This document shows positions 53,973 through 60,947 of a DNA stretch of 60,947 bases, piece by piece. Both the position numbers and the translations under genes were made by a program. Location of the stretch: positions 1 through 60,947 of the forward strand of contig JAJDTT010000061.1 of the NCBI GenBank assembly GCA_022827025.1, read 5' to 3'. Position 1 is the stretch's first letter, and every line of letters starts with the position of its first letter. This DNA is from Acidobacteriota bacterium. GTDB taxonomy: Bacteria; Acidobacteriota; UBA6911; RPQK01; JAJDTT01. The notes under the pieces are model-generated. The model saw nothing but the letters and a program-made list of their open reading frames with translations. It ran no database searches and had not been told where the DNA came from.

Positions 53973-54632
53973 TCAAAGCCCCACGACACGGAAACGCGAC
54001 TCGTGAACCCGGTATCGGCGATTGATGCCGATCAGAAGGGCGCTCATTCTCTCCAGGGTCCGGGCCGTGTCGAGCCGGCCGGCGTCCACGGTCCGGACAC
54101 CTGGCCACCGGCTCAGCACCTGCGCCACCTCACGCTTCCGGCGCCCGGAATTCCCACACACGAAGACATCGCAATCGAGAGGCGCCGCGACCTCTTCCAG
54201 AAGGCGGGCCGGAACCGTCTTCAGGGCCGCCACCAGGGCGCCCGGATCAGGAAGAAGCGCAGCCAGTTGCTCGCTGCCGGAGGCGGCCTCCAGCGGGGTC
54301 ATCCGTATCCGGCCGGCGTCGAATGACACCGGCACCGTGACATCGACCCAGGTGGTTTCAGGCGCGGCGCGCGGCGTACACCCGGACACGAGATCGGCGG
54401 CGGCGGAAAAAGGCGCCGCCAGGAAGAGAACTTTCGACTGGGCCGCGACCTCCCGGTTCAGCGATCCCCGGATATGGGTTCCGCCTCCCAGAAGACGATT
54501 CAACTCCGACGCCGTCCCGGCCGCCCGGCTCCGGCTCCGGGATCCTACCATGACCTCGCAGCCCGCTCCGGCCAGGCGCAGTGCAATGCCCCGGCCTTCC
54601 TGTCCGGTGCCGGCGAGAACACCCAGTGTCAC
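53973..54632 (-). CDS. npdG: NADPH-dependent F420 reductase
   Basis: Transfers hydride between NADPH and F420, supplying reduced cofactor. 219 aa from GTG 54632, which follows GAGAGGGCGG; the longer upstream frame has no family sequence. Motifs: GVLAGTGQEGRGIALRLA (Rossmann), GSRSRSRA (NADP phosphate binding), KVLFLAAPFSAA, and DVFVCGNSGRRKREV near the C-terminus. First gene of the minus-strand F420 operon. The 275 bases to the next gene (54633-54907) hold nothing I recognise beyond the presumed divergent promoters. Confidence 0.9.
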   Translation of the reverse strand: MTLGVLAGTGQEGRGIALRLAGAGCEVMVGSRSRSRAAGTASELNRLLGGGTHIRGSLNREVAAQSKVLFLAAPFSAAADLVSGCTPRAAPETTWVDVTVPVSFDAGRIRMTPLEAASGSEQLAALLPDPGALVAALKTVPARLLEEVAAPLDCDVFVCGNSGRRKREVAQVLSRWPGVRTVDAGRLDTARTLERMSALLIGINRRYRVHESRFRVVGL

Positions 54633-54907
54633 AACCCGCCCTCTCTCTTGCCTGCCTCGCGGGACCCCGACCCGGGATCCACCCTTGCAGGAAGCCGCAT
54701 TACAGCAAAGCGCGGCCACCCCCACAAGTCTTGCGTTCAGTGGGTTTTGTCCGTCCGGCGCCCCTGTCGCCACCGATCCGGAAGGCTTGCGGGGGAGAGA
54801 GCGTCCGCGTAATCTCTGCACTGCGTTGATGAGTTGATGGAGGCGCCGCCGGCAACATTTTCAGGGCGGTGCAGCGGTTCGAGCCCGGATGTTCCCGGTA
54901 GCGGTCA

Positions 54908-57900
54908 ATGAACTCGGTAGCTGAATATCTCAAGGGCAAGACACTGTTCATCACCGGAGCCACCGGTTTCCTGGGACAGTGCCTGGTCGAGAAAATCCTC
55001 TGGGCGGTGCCCGACGTCAAGCGCGTCTATGTCCTGATCCGCCCGCGAACGAACCTGCGCGGCGCGGTCGTGACCGCCCGGATGAGACTGGAAAGGGAAC
55101 TCTACCAAGCCAGTTGTTTCGACCGTCTCCGAAGCAAGCTCGGCGGCGATTTTCCGGCCTTCCTGAAAGAAAAACTGGTCCCGGTCTCGGGCGATCTGTC
55201 CCGGGACGACCTGAACATCGACGAGCAGACCCGGCTTCGCCTCCAGGGCGAAACCGACATCGTCATCAACAGTGCCGCCGTCGTCTCTTTTGACGCCCCG
55301 CTGGACGAAGCCTACCACCTGAATGTGCTGGGCGCCGAGCGGGTCGCCCGGTTTGCCCAGTCGTGCGACGGCTGCGTCCTGGTGCATGTCTCCACGGCCT
55401 ATGTGTGCGGCGCCGTCATCGGCTCGGTCCCGGAAACGATTCCGGCGCCTCCGGTGCGGACCGGCGAGGCATTCCCCGTGCGCGCCTTCAGCGACGTGGA
55501 CCTGGACATCGAGCGCATCGAGAAGATCCTCGACTCGGTCCGCGAGCGCGCCTATGCGCCCGAACTCGAGCGGGAATTCGCGGCGGCGCTGTTGCGGCGA
55601 TTCAGGCGCTCGAAGGGGGGGCGCAATGTTCGGCGGCGGGAGAAGATCGAGAACCTCCGCAAGAAATGGATCCAGGACCAGCTCTCCCAGGAGGGGATGA
55701 GCTGGGCTCGCGAGCGAGGCTGGAACGACACCTACACCTACACCAAGTCCATCGGCGAACGGATCGTCTTGCGGACCCGGAACGGGGCTCCGACCATCAT
55801 CATTCGCCCCGCCGTCATCGAGAGCGGCTTTTCCGAGCCCAGCCCCGGATGGCTCGAAGGGCTTCGCATGGCCGATCCTCTCATCGCCGCCATCGGCAAG
55901 GGCCGTCTCCGGGCCCTGCCCCTGAGCCCCAAGGTCATCATCGACCTGGTGCCCGTGGATATGGTGGTGAACGCGTTGCTGGCGTCGCTTCCCGCCAACT
56001 CGAACGCAACGGGCGTCCGGATCTACCAGGTGGCCACCGGGTCCTGCAATCCCATCACGTTGGGCTATCTCTACGATCTCATCTACCGCTATTTCAAAAG
56101 AAACCCCATGTTCGACAAGTCGGGGCGGCCCATCGACATTCGCTACCTCCGCTTCCCGAAGCCGGCCAGTTTCCGCTTGCAACATCGACTCAAGGCGCTG
56201 CCCTTGAACCTGGCGGCCGGCGCCTTGGACAAGCTCTCCCTGCTCGACTCGTTCAGAAGTGTCCAGCGCTACAAGCGGCGCCTTTCGGCGCTGACGGCGG
56301 CGCACGAAAAACTCCATTACTACGGAGAAATCTACGAACCGTATCTGAACCTGAATTGCCGCTTCGGAATCGAGAACACGATGGGCCTCCTGGACAACAT
56401 GTCCCCGGAGGAGCGGGAAGTCTTCAACTTCGACGTGACGCGCCTGAACTGGCGCCACTACATTCAGAACATCCACATCCCCGGGGTCAAGAAGTTCATT
56501 CTGAAGATGGAGGGAGCCGGCACGCTGGAACTGGACGTCCAACCGGCCGGCGAAGGCGGATCCGTCTCGACCATCAACGACCTCCTCGCCTACAGCGTAT
56601 CCCGGTACTCCGCCAAGACCGCGCTCCAGATGCAGCGCAACGGCGAGTGGATCCGCTATTCGTACTCGGATCTTCAGCGCCGGGCCGGGGCCGTCGGCCG
56701 GCAACTCCGGATCGAGGGCCTGGCCAAAGGCGATCGAGTGGTCCTCTTTGCGGAGAACCAGCCGGACTGGGGCGTCGCGTACCTCGGCGCGGCCTCTCAG
56801 GGACTCGTCGTCGTTCCCCTCGATTCCCAGTCGTGGCACCGAGAGGTCTGGTCCGTCGCCCGCTTCACCGGGGCCCGGGCCATCCTGGCTTCGTCACGCA
56901 CCATCGAGCGGTTGCCGCCTGAAAGCATGGCGCGGAATGAAGCCGGCGAGGTCCCGGTCCGGCTCCTCAACATCAACGAGCTGGCCCAACCGTTCGGCGT
57001 GCCGCAATGCCCGCGCAGCACCGGCGCCGTGGATCCCGCTTCGCCGCCGGCCGCCGGCGGCCCGGTGACGGTCGACGCCCAGGACCCGGCCTCCATCATC
57101 TTCACCACGACCACCGCAGCCGACCCCAAGGGCGCCGTCCACACCCATTCCAGCTTTCTCAGCAATCTCCACGGCATGAACCGTTACCTGGCGGCGGAGG
57201 AGACGGATCAGATCCTTTCGGTGCTCCCTCTCTACCATGCCCTGGAGTTCACGTGCGGCTTTCTGTCCCCGCTGTTTGGCGGTGCTACCGTCACCTACCT
57301 TCACTCCCTGAAGCCGAGAGTCATCCTGAAGACCATGCGGGAGACGGGCACCACCTGCATGTTGGGCGTCCCCAGCCTCTATGCGCTGATCCGCGACGAC
57401 ATCAACCGGCGCACACTGCGCGCCTCCAAGTCATCTCTGAAGTCCAACCTGGTGGCCAGGTCACGCCAACTCAGCAAGTCCATCGACAAGACCTTCGGCA
57501 AGAACCTGGGACGGCAGCTCTTCGCTCGGGTACACCAGGAATTCGGGGGCAGGATCCGGGCCTTCGTCAGTGGCGGTTCTTCTCTCGGCGATGAACTCTA
57601 CGACGACTTCAAGGCCCTGGGCCTGACCATCTACGAAGGCTACGGGCTCACCGAGACCGCGCCGGTCCTCACGGTCAACCCGCTGAACAGGAGCCGCCGG
57701 GGATCGGCCGGAAAGCCGTTGCCCGGGACCGAGCTGCGGATCTTTCAAGCCGATGACCGGGGCGAAGGCGAGATCATCGTCCGTACGCCCAGCCTCATGA
57801 AGGGTTACTACAAGAACCCGCAAGCCACCCGCGCCGTGATGCGCGAGGGCTGGTTTCACACCGGGGATCTGGGGTGGGTGGACGAGGACGGATACCTCTA

Positions 57901-59284
57901 CATCACGGGGCGCAAGAAAAACGTCATCGTCACCGGGGCCGGCAAGAACGTCTATCCCGTGGACCTGGAGGCCATCTACCGCAATGTTCCGGCCGTCGAC
58001 GACATCTGCGTGGTGGGCACTCCCAAGGGACTGACCGAAGACGTCCATGCGGTCATCGTGCCCAAGAAGGAGACGTTGCGGGATGTGGCGGCGCCGGAAT
58101 GGCCACGGGCCATGAAGCGGGCGACTCGCGCACTCGCCCGCCAGCTACCCGGATACCAGCGGCTGCAGCATATTCATCTTTCGGAGACGCCCCTGCCGAG
58201 ACACGGTGACGGGTCGCTCGCCCGCGACGTGATCCTGCAAAACGTGCGCCGGAGCGTCGCCCGCGCTCGAGCTCGCGGCGGCCCGGGGACGCGGCCCCGC
58301 GGCAGCGACGTCGCCATGGAGCTGACCCGGGAGCTGAGCCGAATCTCGGGGATTCCCTCGGCGGAAATCACGCCCGACTCCCATCTGTTCACCGACGTGG
58401 GCCTGGATTCCCTTGCCGCCATGGAGCTGCTGATTCAACTGGAGCATCGATTCGGCATTTCTCTTTCGGAAGAGCGCGTCGCCTCCCTGGTGAGCTTTGG
58501 CGATCTGGTCGCCGCGGTGAAGGAGAGCCGGGCCGCAACCGAAGCCGGCACAACCGGCACGGCCGCCGTCCGGTCCGCCCTGCCGTGGTCCCAGCGGCCG
58601 TCCATCGACCGCGCCTTGCTCGGGCTCTCCTTTTCCGCCCTCCGGCTCCTGTACGCAAGCTACTTCCGGTTGCGGCTGCGATTTCCGGAACACCTTCCCC
58701 GGGACGAGGCCTACGTCATCGCCGCCAACCATTCCAGCCATCTCGACAGCGGCGCCATCATCGCCGCCCTGGCCGGGGCCCTGGGGCCCAAACAGGCAAA
58801 AAAGCTCCATCTTCTCGGCGCCCGGGACTACTTCTTCAACAACCCCGTTCGCGCCTGGTTTTTCAGCACCTTTCTCAACGTGGTGCCCATCGAACGGGAA
58901 GAAACCTCGTTGGCGGGACTCCGCATCATCCAAACGATCCTGCAGGAAGGCGAACCCATTCTCATCTTTCCGGAGGGCACGCGATCGCGGACCGGCGAAC
59001 TTCGATCCTTCAAACCTGGCCTCGGCCTCATCGCCCGGGAACTCAGGGTGCCCATCGTCCCGACCCATATCGACGGCGCCTACCGGGCGCTGCCGGCGGG
59101 ACGCAACCTTCCCCGTCCCGGAAGGCTGGAAGTGACTTTCGGCAAACCGATCAGGACCGAGCGGTATTTCTCGGACGGCGCCGAGGAGTCCCGCGTCCAC
59201 CTTTACCGAAAGATCGCCGACGACGTCAGAGAGCATGTCGTGCGCTTGGGGAGCCGGGACGGGGGCGGGGACGAACCGGTTTGA
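54908..59284 (+). CDS. four-module enzyme: fatty acyl reductase - acyl-AMP ligase - acyl carrier protein - PlsC acyltransferase (ElbD-like)
   Basis: 1458 aa. Module 1 (about 1-545): fatty acyl reductase with ITGATGFLG (15-23), the Y276-x3-K280 catalytic pair and a FAR-C-like end (YYGEIYEPYLNLNCRFG). Module 2 (about 550-1095): AMP-dependent acyl ligase with EGYGLTE (910-916) and GWFHTGDLGW; its phosphate loop FTTTTAADPKG (732-742) lacks the usual S-G-T-T-G glycines. Module 3 (about 1130-1200): carrier protein with phosphopantetheine serine S1168 in GLDSLAAME. Module 4 (about 1240-1450): acyltransferase with H1275-x4-D1280 and FPEGTRSRTG (1354-1363). No membrane anchor is obvious. The arrangement suggests loading, reduction and acyl transfer of a lipid chain on one polypeptide, as in myxobacterial ElbD (from memory). 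Substrate and order of steps are inference. Confidence 0.88.
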   Translation: MNSVAEYLKGKTLFITGATGFLGQCLVEKILWAVPDVKRVYVLIRPRTNLRGAVVTARMRLERELYQASCFDRLRSKLGGDFPAFLKEKLVPVSGDLSRDDLNIDEQTRLRLQGETDIVINSAAVVSFDAPLDEAYHLNVLGAERVARFAQSCDGCVLVHVSTAYVCGAVIGSVPETIPAPPVRTGEAFPVRAFSDVDLDIERIEKILDSVRERAYAPELEREFAAALLRRFRRSKGGRNVRRREKIENLRKKWIQDQLSQEGMSWARERGWNDTYTYTKSIGERIVLRTRNGAPTIIIRPAVIESGFSEPSPGWLEGLRMADPLIAAIGKGRLRALPLSPKVIIDLVPVDMVVNALLASLPANSNATGVRIYQVATGSCNPITLGYLYDLIYRYFKRNPMFDKSGRPIDIRYLRFPKPASFRLQHRLKALPLNLAAGALDKLSLLDSFRSVQRYKRRLSALTAAHEKLHYYGEIYEPYLNLNCRFGIENTMGLLDNMSPEEREVFNFDVTRLNWRHYIQNIHIPGVKKFILKMEGAGTLELDVQPAGEGGSVSTINDLLAYSVSRYSAKTALQMQRNGEWIRYSYSDLQRRAGAVGRQLRIEGLAKGDRVVLFAENQPDWGVAYLGAASQGLVVVPLDSQSWHREVWSVARFTGARAILASSRTIERLPPESMARNEAGEVPVRLLNINELAQPFGVPQCPRSTGAVDPASPPAAGGPVTVDAQDPASIIFTTTTAADPKGAVHTHSSFLSNLHGMNRYLAAEETDQILSVLPLYHALEFTCGFLSPLFGGATVTYLHSLKPRVILKTMRETGTTCMLGVPSLYALIRDDINRRTLRASKSSLKSNLVARSRQLSKSIDKTFGKNLGRQLFARVHQEFGGRIRAFVSGGSSLGDELYDDFKALGLTIYEGYGLTETAPVLTVNPLNRSRRGSAGKPLPGTELRIFQADDRGEGEIIVRTPSLMKGYYKNPQATRAVMREGWFHTGDLGWVDEDGYLYITGRKKNVIVTGAGKNVYPVDLEAIYRNVPAVDDICVVGTPKGLTEDVHAVIVPKKETLRDVAAPEWPRAMKRATRALARQLPGYQRLQHIHLSETPLPRHGDGSLARDVILQNVRRSVARARARGGPGTRPRGSDVAMELTRELSRISGIPSAEITPDSHLFTDVGLDSLAAMELLIQLEHRFGISLSEERVASLVSFGDLVAAVKESRAATEAGTTGTAAVRSALPWSQRPSIDRALLGLSFSALRLLYASYFRLRLRFPEHLPRDEAYVIAANHSSHLDSGAIIAALAGALGPKQAKKLHLLGARDYFFNNPVRAWFFSTFLNVVPIEREETSLAGLRIIQTILQEGEPILIFPEGTRSRTGELRSFKPGLGLIARELRVPIVPTHIDGAYRALPAGRNLPRPGRLEVTFGKPIRTERYFSDGAEESRVHLYRKIADDVREHVVRLGSRDGGGDEPV

Positions 59285-59327
59285 CCCGGCAAGCGCGGCG
59301 CCTCTAGAATGGCGTCCTTCTCTGGCC

Positions 59328-59419
59328 GGAGAGGTGCTGGAGTGGCTGAACAGGGCTGCCTGCTAAGCAGTTACTCGGGGGAACCTGGGTCGGGGGTTCG
59401 AATCCCCCCCTCTCCGCCA
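59328..59419 (+). tRNA. tRNA-Ser (anticodon GCT)
   Basis: 92 nt including an encoded CCA: acceptor GGAGAGG/CCTCTCC, anticodon loop CTGCTAA giving GCT, long class II variable arm, T loop TTCGAATC. An integrase lies directly downstream in the same orientation, so the 3' end of this gene is the likely attachment site. Confidence 0.96.
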
Positions 59420-59575
59420 ATACCCCATCCAATGAAATCCAGAAACGTCCAATATTGTCTTTTTTATCAACTATTTAAAATGATTACAGGTGCAGATCAG
59501 TCCATTGGAATCCCTTGACATCCGGGGGCAATATTCGGAGGCAGGCTGCAAATTATCTACAGGAGTTGCCCCCAC
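59420..59575. other. AT-rich segment between tRNA-Ser and integrase, presumed att region
   Basis: Markedly lower GC than the rest of the window, with no gene. This is where an attL and the integrase promoter are expected. A GGAG 10 bases before the integrase ATG is a ribosome site. No second copy of the tRNA 3' end is visible in the remaining 1.5 kb. Confidence 0.4.
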
Positions 59576-60082
59576 ATGCCCCTCACCGCTATTGCCGTCC
59601 GTCATTCGAAACCCTCTACCAAGACCCGAAAAATGTTCGACGGAGGCGGTCTGTACCTGGAAATATCCCCCCGCGGCAACAAGTGGTGGCGGCTGAAATA
59701 TCGGTTCGGAGGCAAGGAGAAGCGGATTTCCCTGGGTGTCTATCCTGAGATATCTCTGAAGGAGGCTCGGGTCCGGCGCGCCCAGGCCCGCCAGCTCTTG
59801 GCCCGAGAGATCGATCCCAGTGAGTGCCGCAAGACACAGAAGGCCGCGAAAGAGCGAGGCTCAGCCAACAGTTTCGAAGCCATGGCACGGGAATGGCATG
59901 CCAAGCACACCCCCAACTGGGCGACCAGTCATGCTTATCGAGTGTCCAGCCAACTGAAACGAGATATCTTTCCGTGGATGGGCGGGCGGCCGATTGCCGG
60001 TATCACCGCCCCTGAGAAGTCAACGTCAAATCGCTTAGTGCTCTTGTCCCTTCCCTGCGGTCCGACGTGCGGAGGATCGTAG
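59576..60082 (+). pseudogene. truncated P4-type tyrosine integrase
   Basis: The first 147 or so residues are a clear Arm-DNA-binding (DUF4102) N-terminus of a P4/prophage integrase: MPLTAIAVRHSKPSTKTRK, DGGGLYLEISPRGNKWWRLK, SLGVYPEISLKEARVRRAQA, then the start of the core-binding domain ending FPWMGGRPIAGITAPE. Homology stops at about 60016; the remaining 21 codons are unrelated. The catalytic domain with R-H-R-Y is absent, so the protein cannot recombine DNA. Remnant of an element inserted at tRNA-Ser. Confidence 0.85.
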
Positions 60083-60303
60083 ACCACTACGGCGTAGGAA
60101 TCGTCCTCAACTCCCGGCATCTCTCTGTCGTCGGCGATAATGTCCGGCTTGTACCTTGGGTCAATGTCCATTGACACCACGGGCCGGACGGACCCCTTCC
60201 AGAATCTTCCTGCGTTGTAGGTGGCGTCGAGTATCAAGTCTGGAGTGATAACGGGGTAGAAGTCCAGCATCACATCTAGCCCGAGTTTACCGTGTTGGGC
60301 CAC
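60017..60303 (-). pseudogene. fragment of a phage-type SAM-dependent methyltransferase
   Basis: About 95 residues in minus orientation: PDLILDATYNAGRFWKG (SAM-binding motif I region), MDIDPRYKPDIIADDREMP and VVVYDPPHVGP (D-P-P-H catalytic-type motif). The frame then runs into the reversed integrase sequence near 60017, so the C-terminus is lost; the N-terminal side abuts the transposase region and is probably also incomplete. Likely cargo of the decayed mobile element. Confidence 0.6.
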
Positions 60304-60358
60304 AGAATACAGATAAGTTCCTTTTTTTCAGAGACATGGAGCAGACCTTGCGTATGAC

Positions 60359-60947
60359 CTAACGAGGCTGCGGCAGGGGTTGGATCGTGTGGCTGTCGAG
60401 GCCCAGGATTTCGTAAATTCGCCGCTGTTCGGCCGTCATCTGCGAGAGCGTCGTCCTGAGTTCGGGCTCGCCGCCCTCCTCCCGGGCGGGATAGAGCACG
60501 TCGACCTCGCGGATCCCCGCGAGCGCGTCCAGCAGTGCCGGAATGGAGTCCTTCACGCCGTGGCGGCTCAGTTCCCGTTGCAGCAGGCCGCACAGCATCA
60601 GCGCCAGCACACAGCAGAACACGTGCACCGCGATTTTCTGGTCCGTCCAGTGGTATTGCGGCCGGATCGCGATGCAGTCGCTGTCCTTCATCTGCCGGAA
60701 GGCGCTCTCGACCTGATGCTGGGCCCGGTAGCCCCGCACCAATTCGGCGTCGCTCCAGTCCGCCTGATCGGTGAACAGCAGGGTCTTGCCCAGCAGCGTA
60801 CGCTGTAGCTTCTCCCAGGCGCCCCTCTGGAACCGGTAATTCACCTTCGGCAGGCCGTCCTCCTCACGCACCTGGACGTGGAACAGGTCCCGCATGTGCC
60901 GGGCCCGCAGCCAGCCGTCGACCTTCTTTTGCGTGGCGGCCACGCCC
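60359..60947 (-). CDS. IS4/IS1634-type DDE transposase, C-terminal part
   Basis: At least 195 residues, open to the right edge of the window, so the N-terminal two thirds are outside. The YREK-type signature of IS4-superfamily transposases is visible as GYRAQHQVESAFRQMK, followed by the hydrophobic helix VHVFCCVLALMLCGLL. The end of the IS would lie between about 60304 and 60358, but I could not identify its inverted repeat. Confidence 0.8.
   Translation of the reverse strand, partial: GVAATQKKVDGWLRARHMRDLFHVQVREEDGLPKVNYRFQRGAWEKLQRTLLGKTLLFTDQADWSDAELVRGYRAQHQVESAFRQMKDSDCIAIRPQYHWTDQKIAVHVFCCVLALMLCGLLQRELSRHGVKDSIPALLDALAGIREVDVLYPAREEGGEPELRTTLSQMTAEQRRIYEILGLDSHTIQPLPQPR

Noticed and set aside
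59420-60947. attR copy of the tRNA-Ser 3' end
   Set aside because: No second copy of the T-arm/acceptor sequence is visible before the window ends.

Overview
The window is about 61 kb of GC-rich, gene-dense bacterial DNA, most likely from an Acidobacteriota chromosome. The main phylum hint is a VWFA-type secreted protein (33733-34749) of the sort described as an acidobacterial VWFA-related domain family. A Gram-negative envelope set (YidC with a large periplasmic domain, MreBCD, PBP2, RodA, a PpiD-like foldase) and a GatCA amidotransferase agree with this. The assignment is an inference; I ran no search.

Layout. 1-9.6 kb: a DegT aminotransferase cut by the left edge, tRNA-Leu, a gltX-glycosyltransferase-pdxJ-rsmI operon, then an AT-rich promoter/operator region in front of a P-loop NTPase of unknown function and argC-argD-argB. 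9.6-15.5 kb (minus strand): mazG, a zinc alcohol dehydrogenase, a DUF1844 protein, a PhnP-like hydrolase, ribF, gatC and gatA. 15.5-23 kb (minus): the elongasome operon mreB-mreC-mreD-mrdA-rodA followed by an RNase E/G with a long disordered insertion. 23-27 kb: a PpiD/SurA-like foldase facing glmS. 27.3-33.6 kb (minus): an Rrf2 regulator and sufB-C-D-S-U-T. 33.7-38.3 kb (minus): VWFA protein, moaC, moeA, and a methylmalonyl-CoA mutase catalytic subunit.

38.4-48.8 kb is the usual origin-proximal gene neighbourhood in an unusual arrangement: mnmG-rsmG-parS-parA-parB on the plus strand converge on rpmH-rnpA-yidD-yidC-jag-mnmE on the minus strand. No dnaA or oriC is visible. Upstream of rpmH lie pheA and a selenocysteine tRNA, so the organism probably decodes UGA as Sec. 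48.9-54.6 kb holds what looks like a complete core coenzyme F420 pathway, cofG-cofH on plus and npdG-cofD-cofC-cofE on minus. Next comes a 1458-residue four-module enzyme (fatty acyl reductase, AMP-dependent acyl ligase, acyl carrier protein, PlsC-type acyltransferase), which resembles the ElbD ether-lipid enzyme of myxobacteria as I recall it. The right end (59.3-60.9 kb) is a decayed mobile region: tRNA-Ser, a truncated P4-type integrase, a methyltransferase fragment and an IS4/IS1634-type transposase cut by the edge.

Three families of short repeats sit between genes: a 160-bp element with terminal inverted repeats (two copies), a 165-bp palindromic element with partial copies at two other places, and short GGGCRACC hairpins near gene ends.
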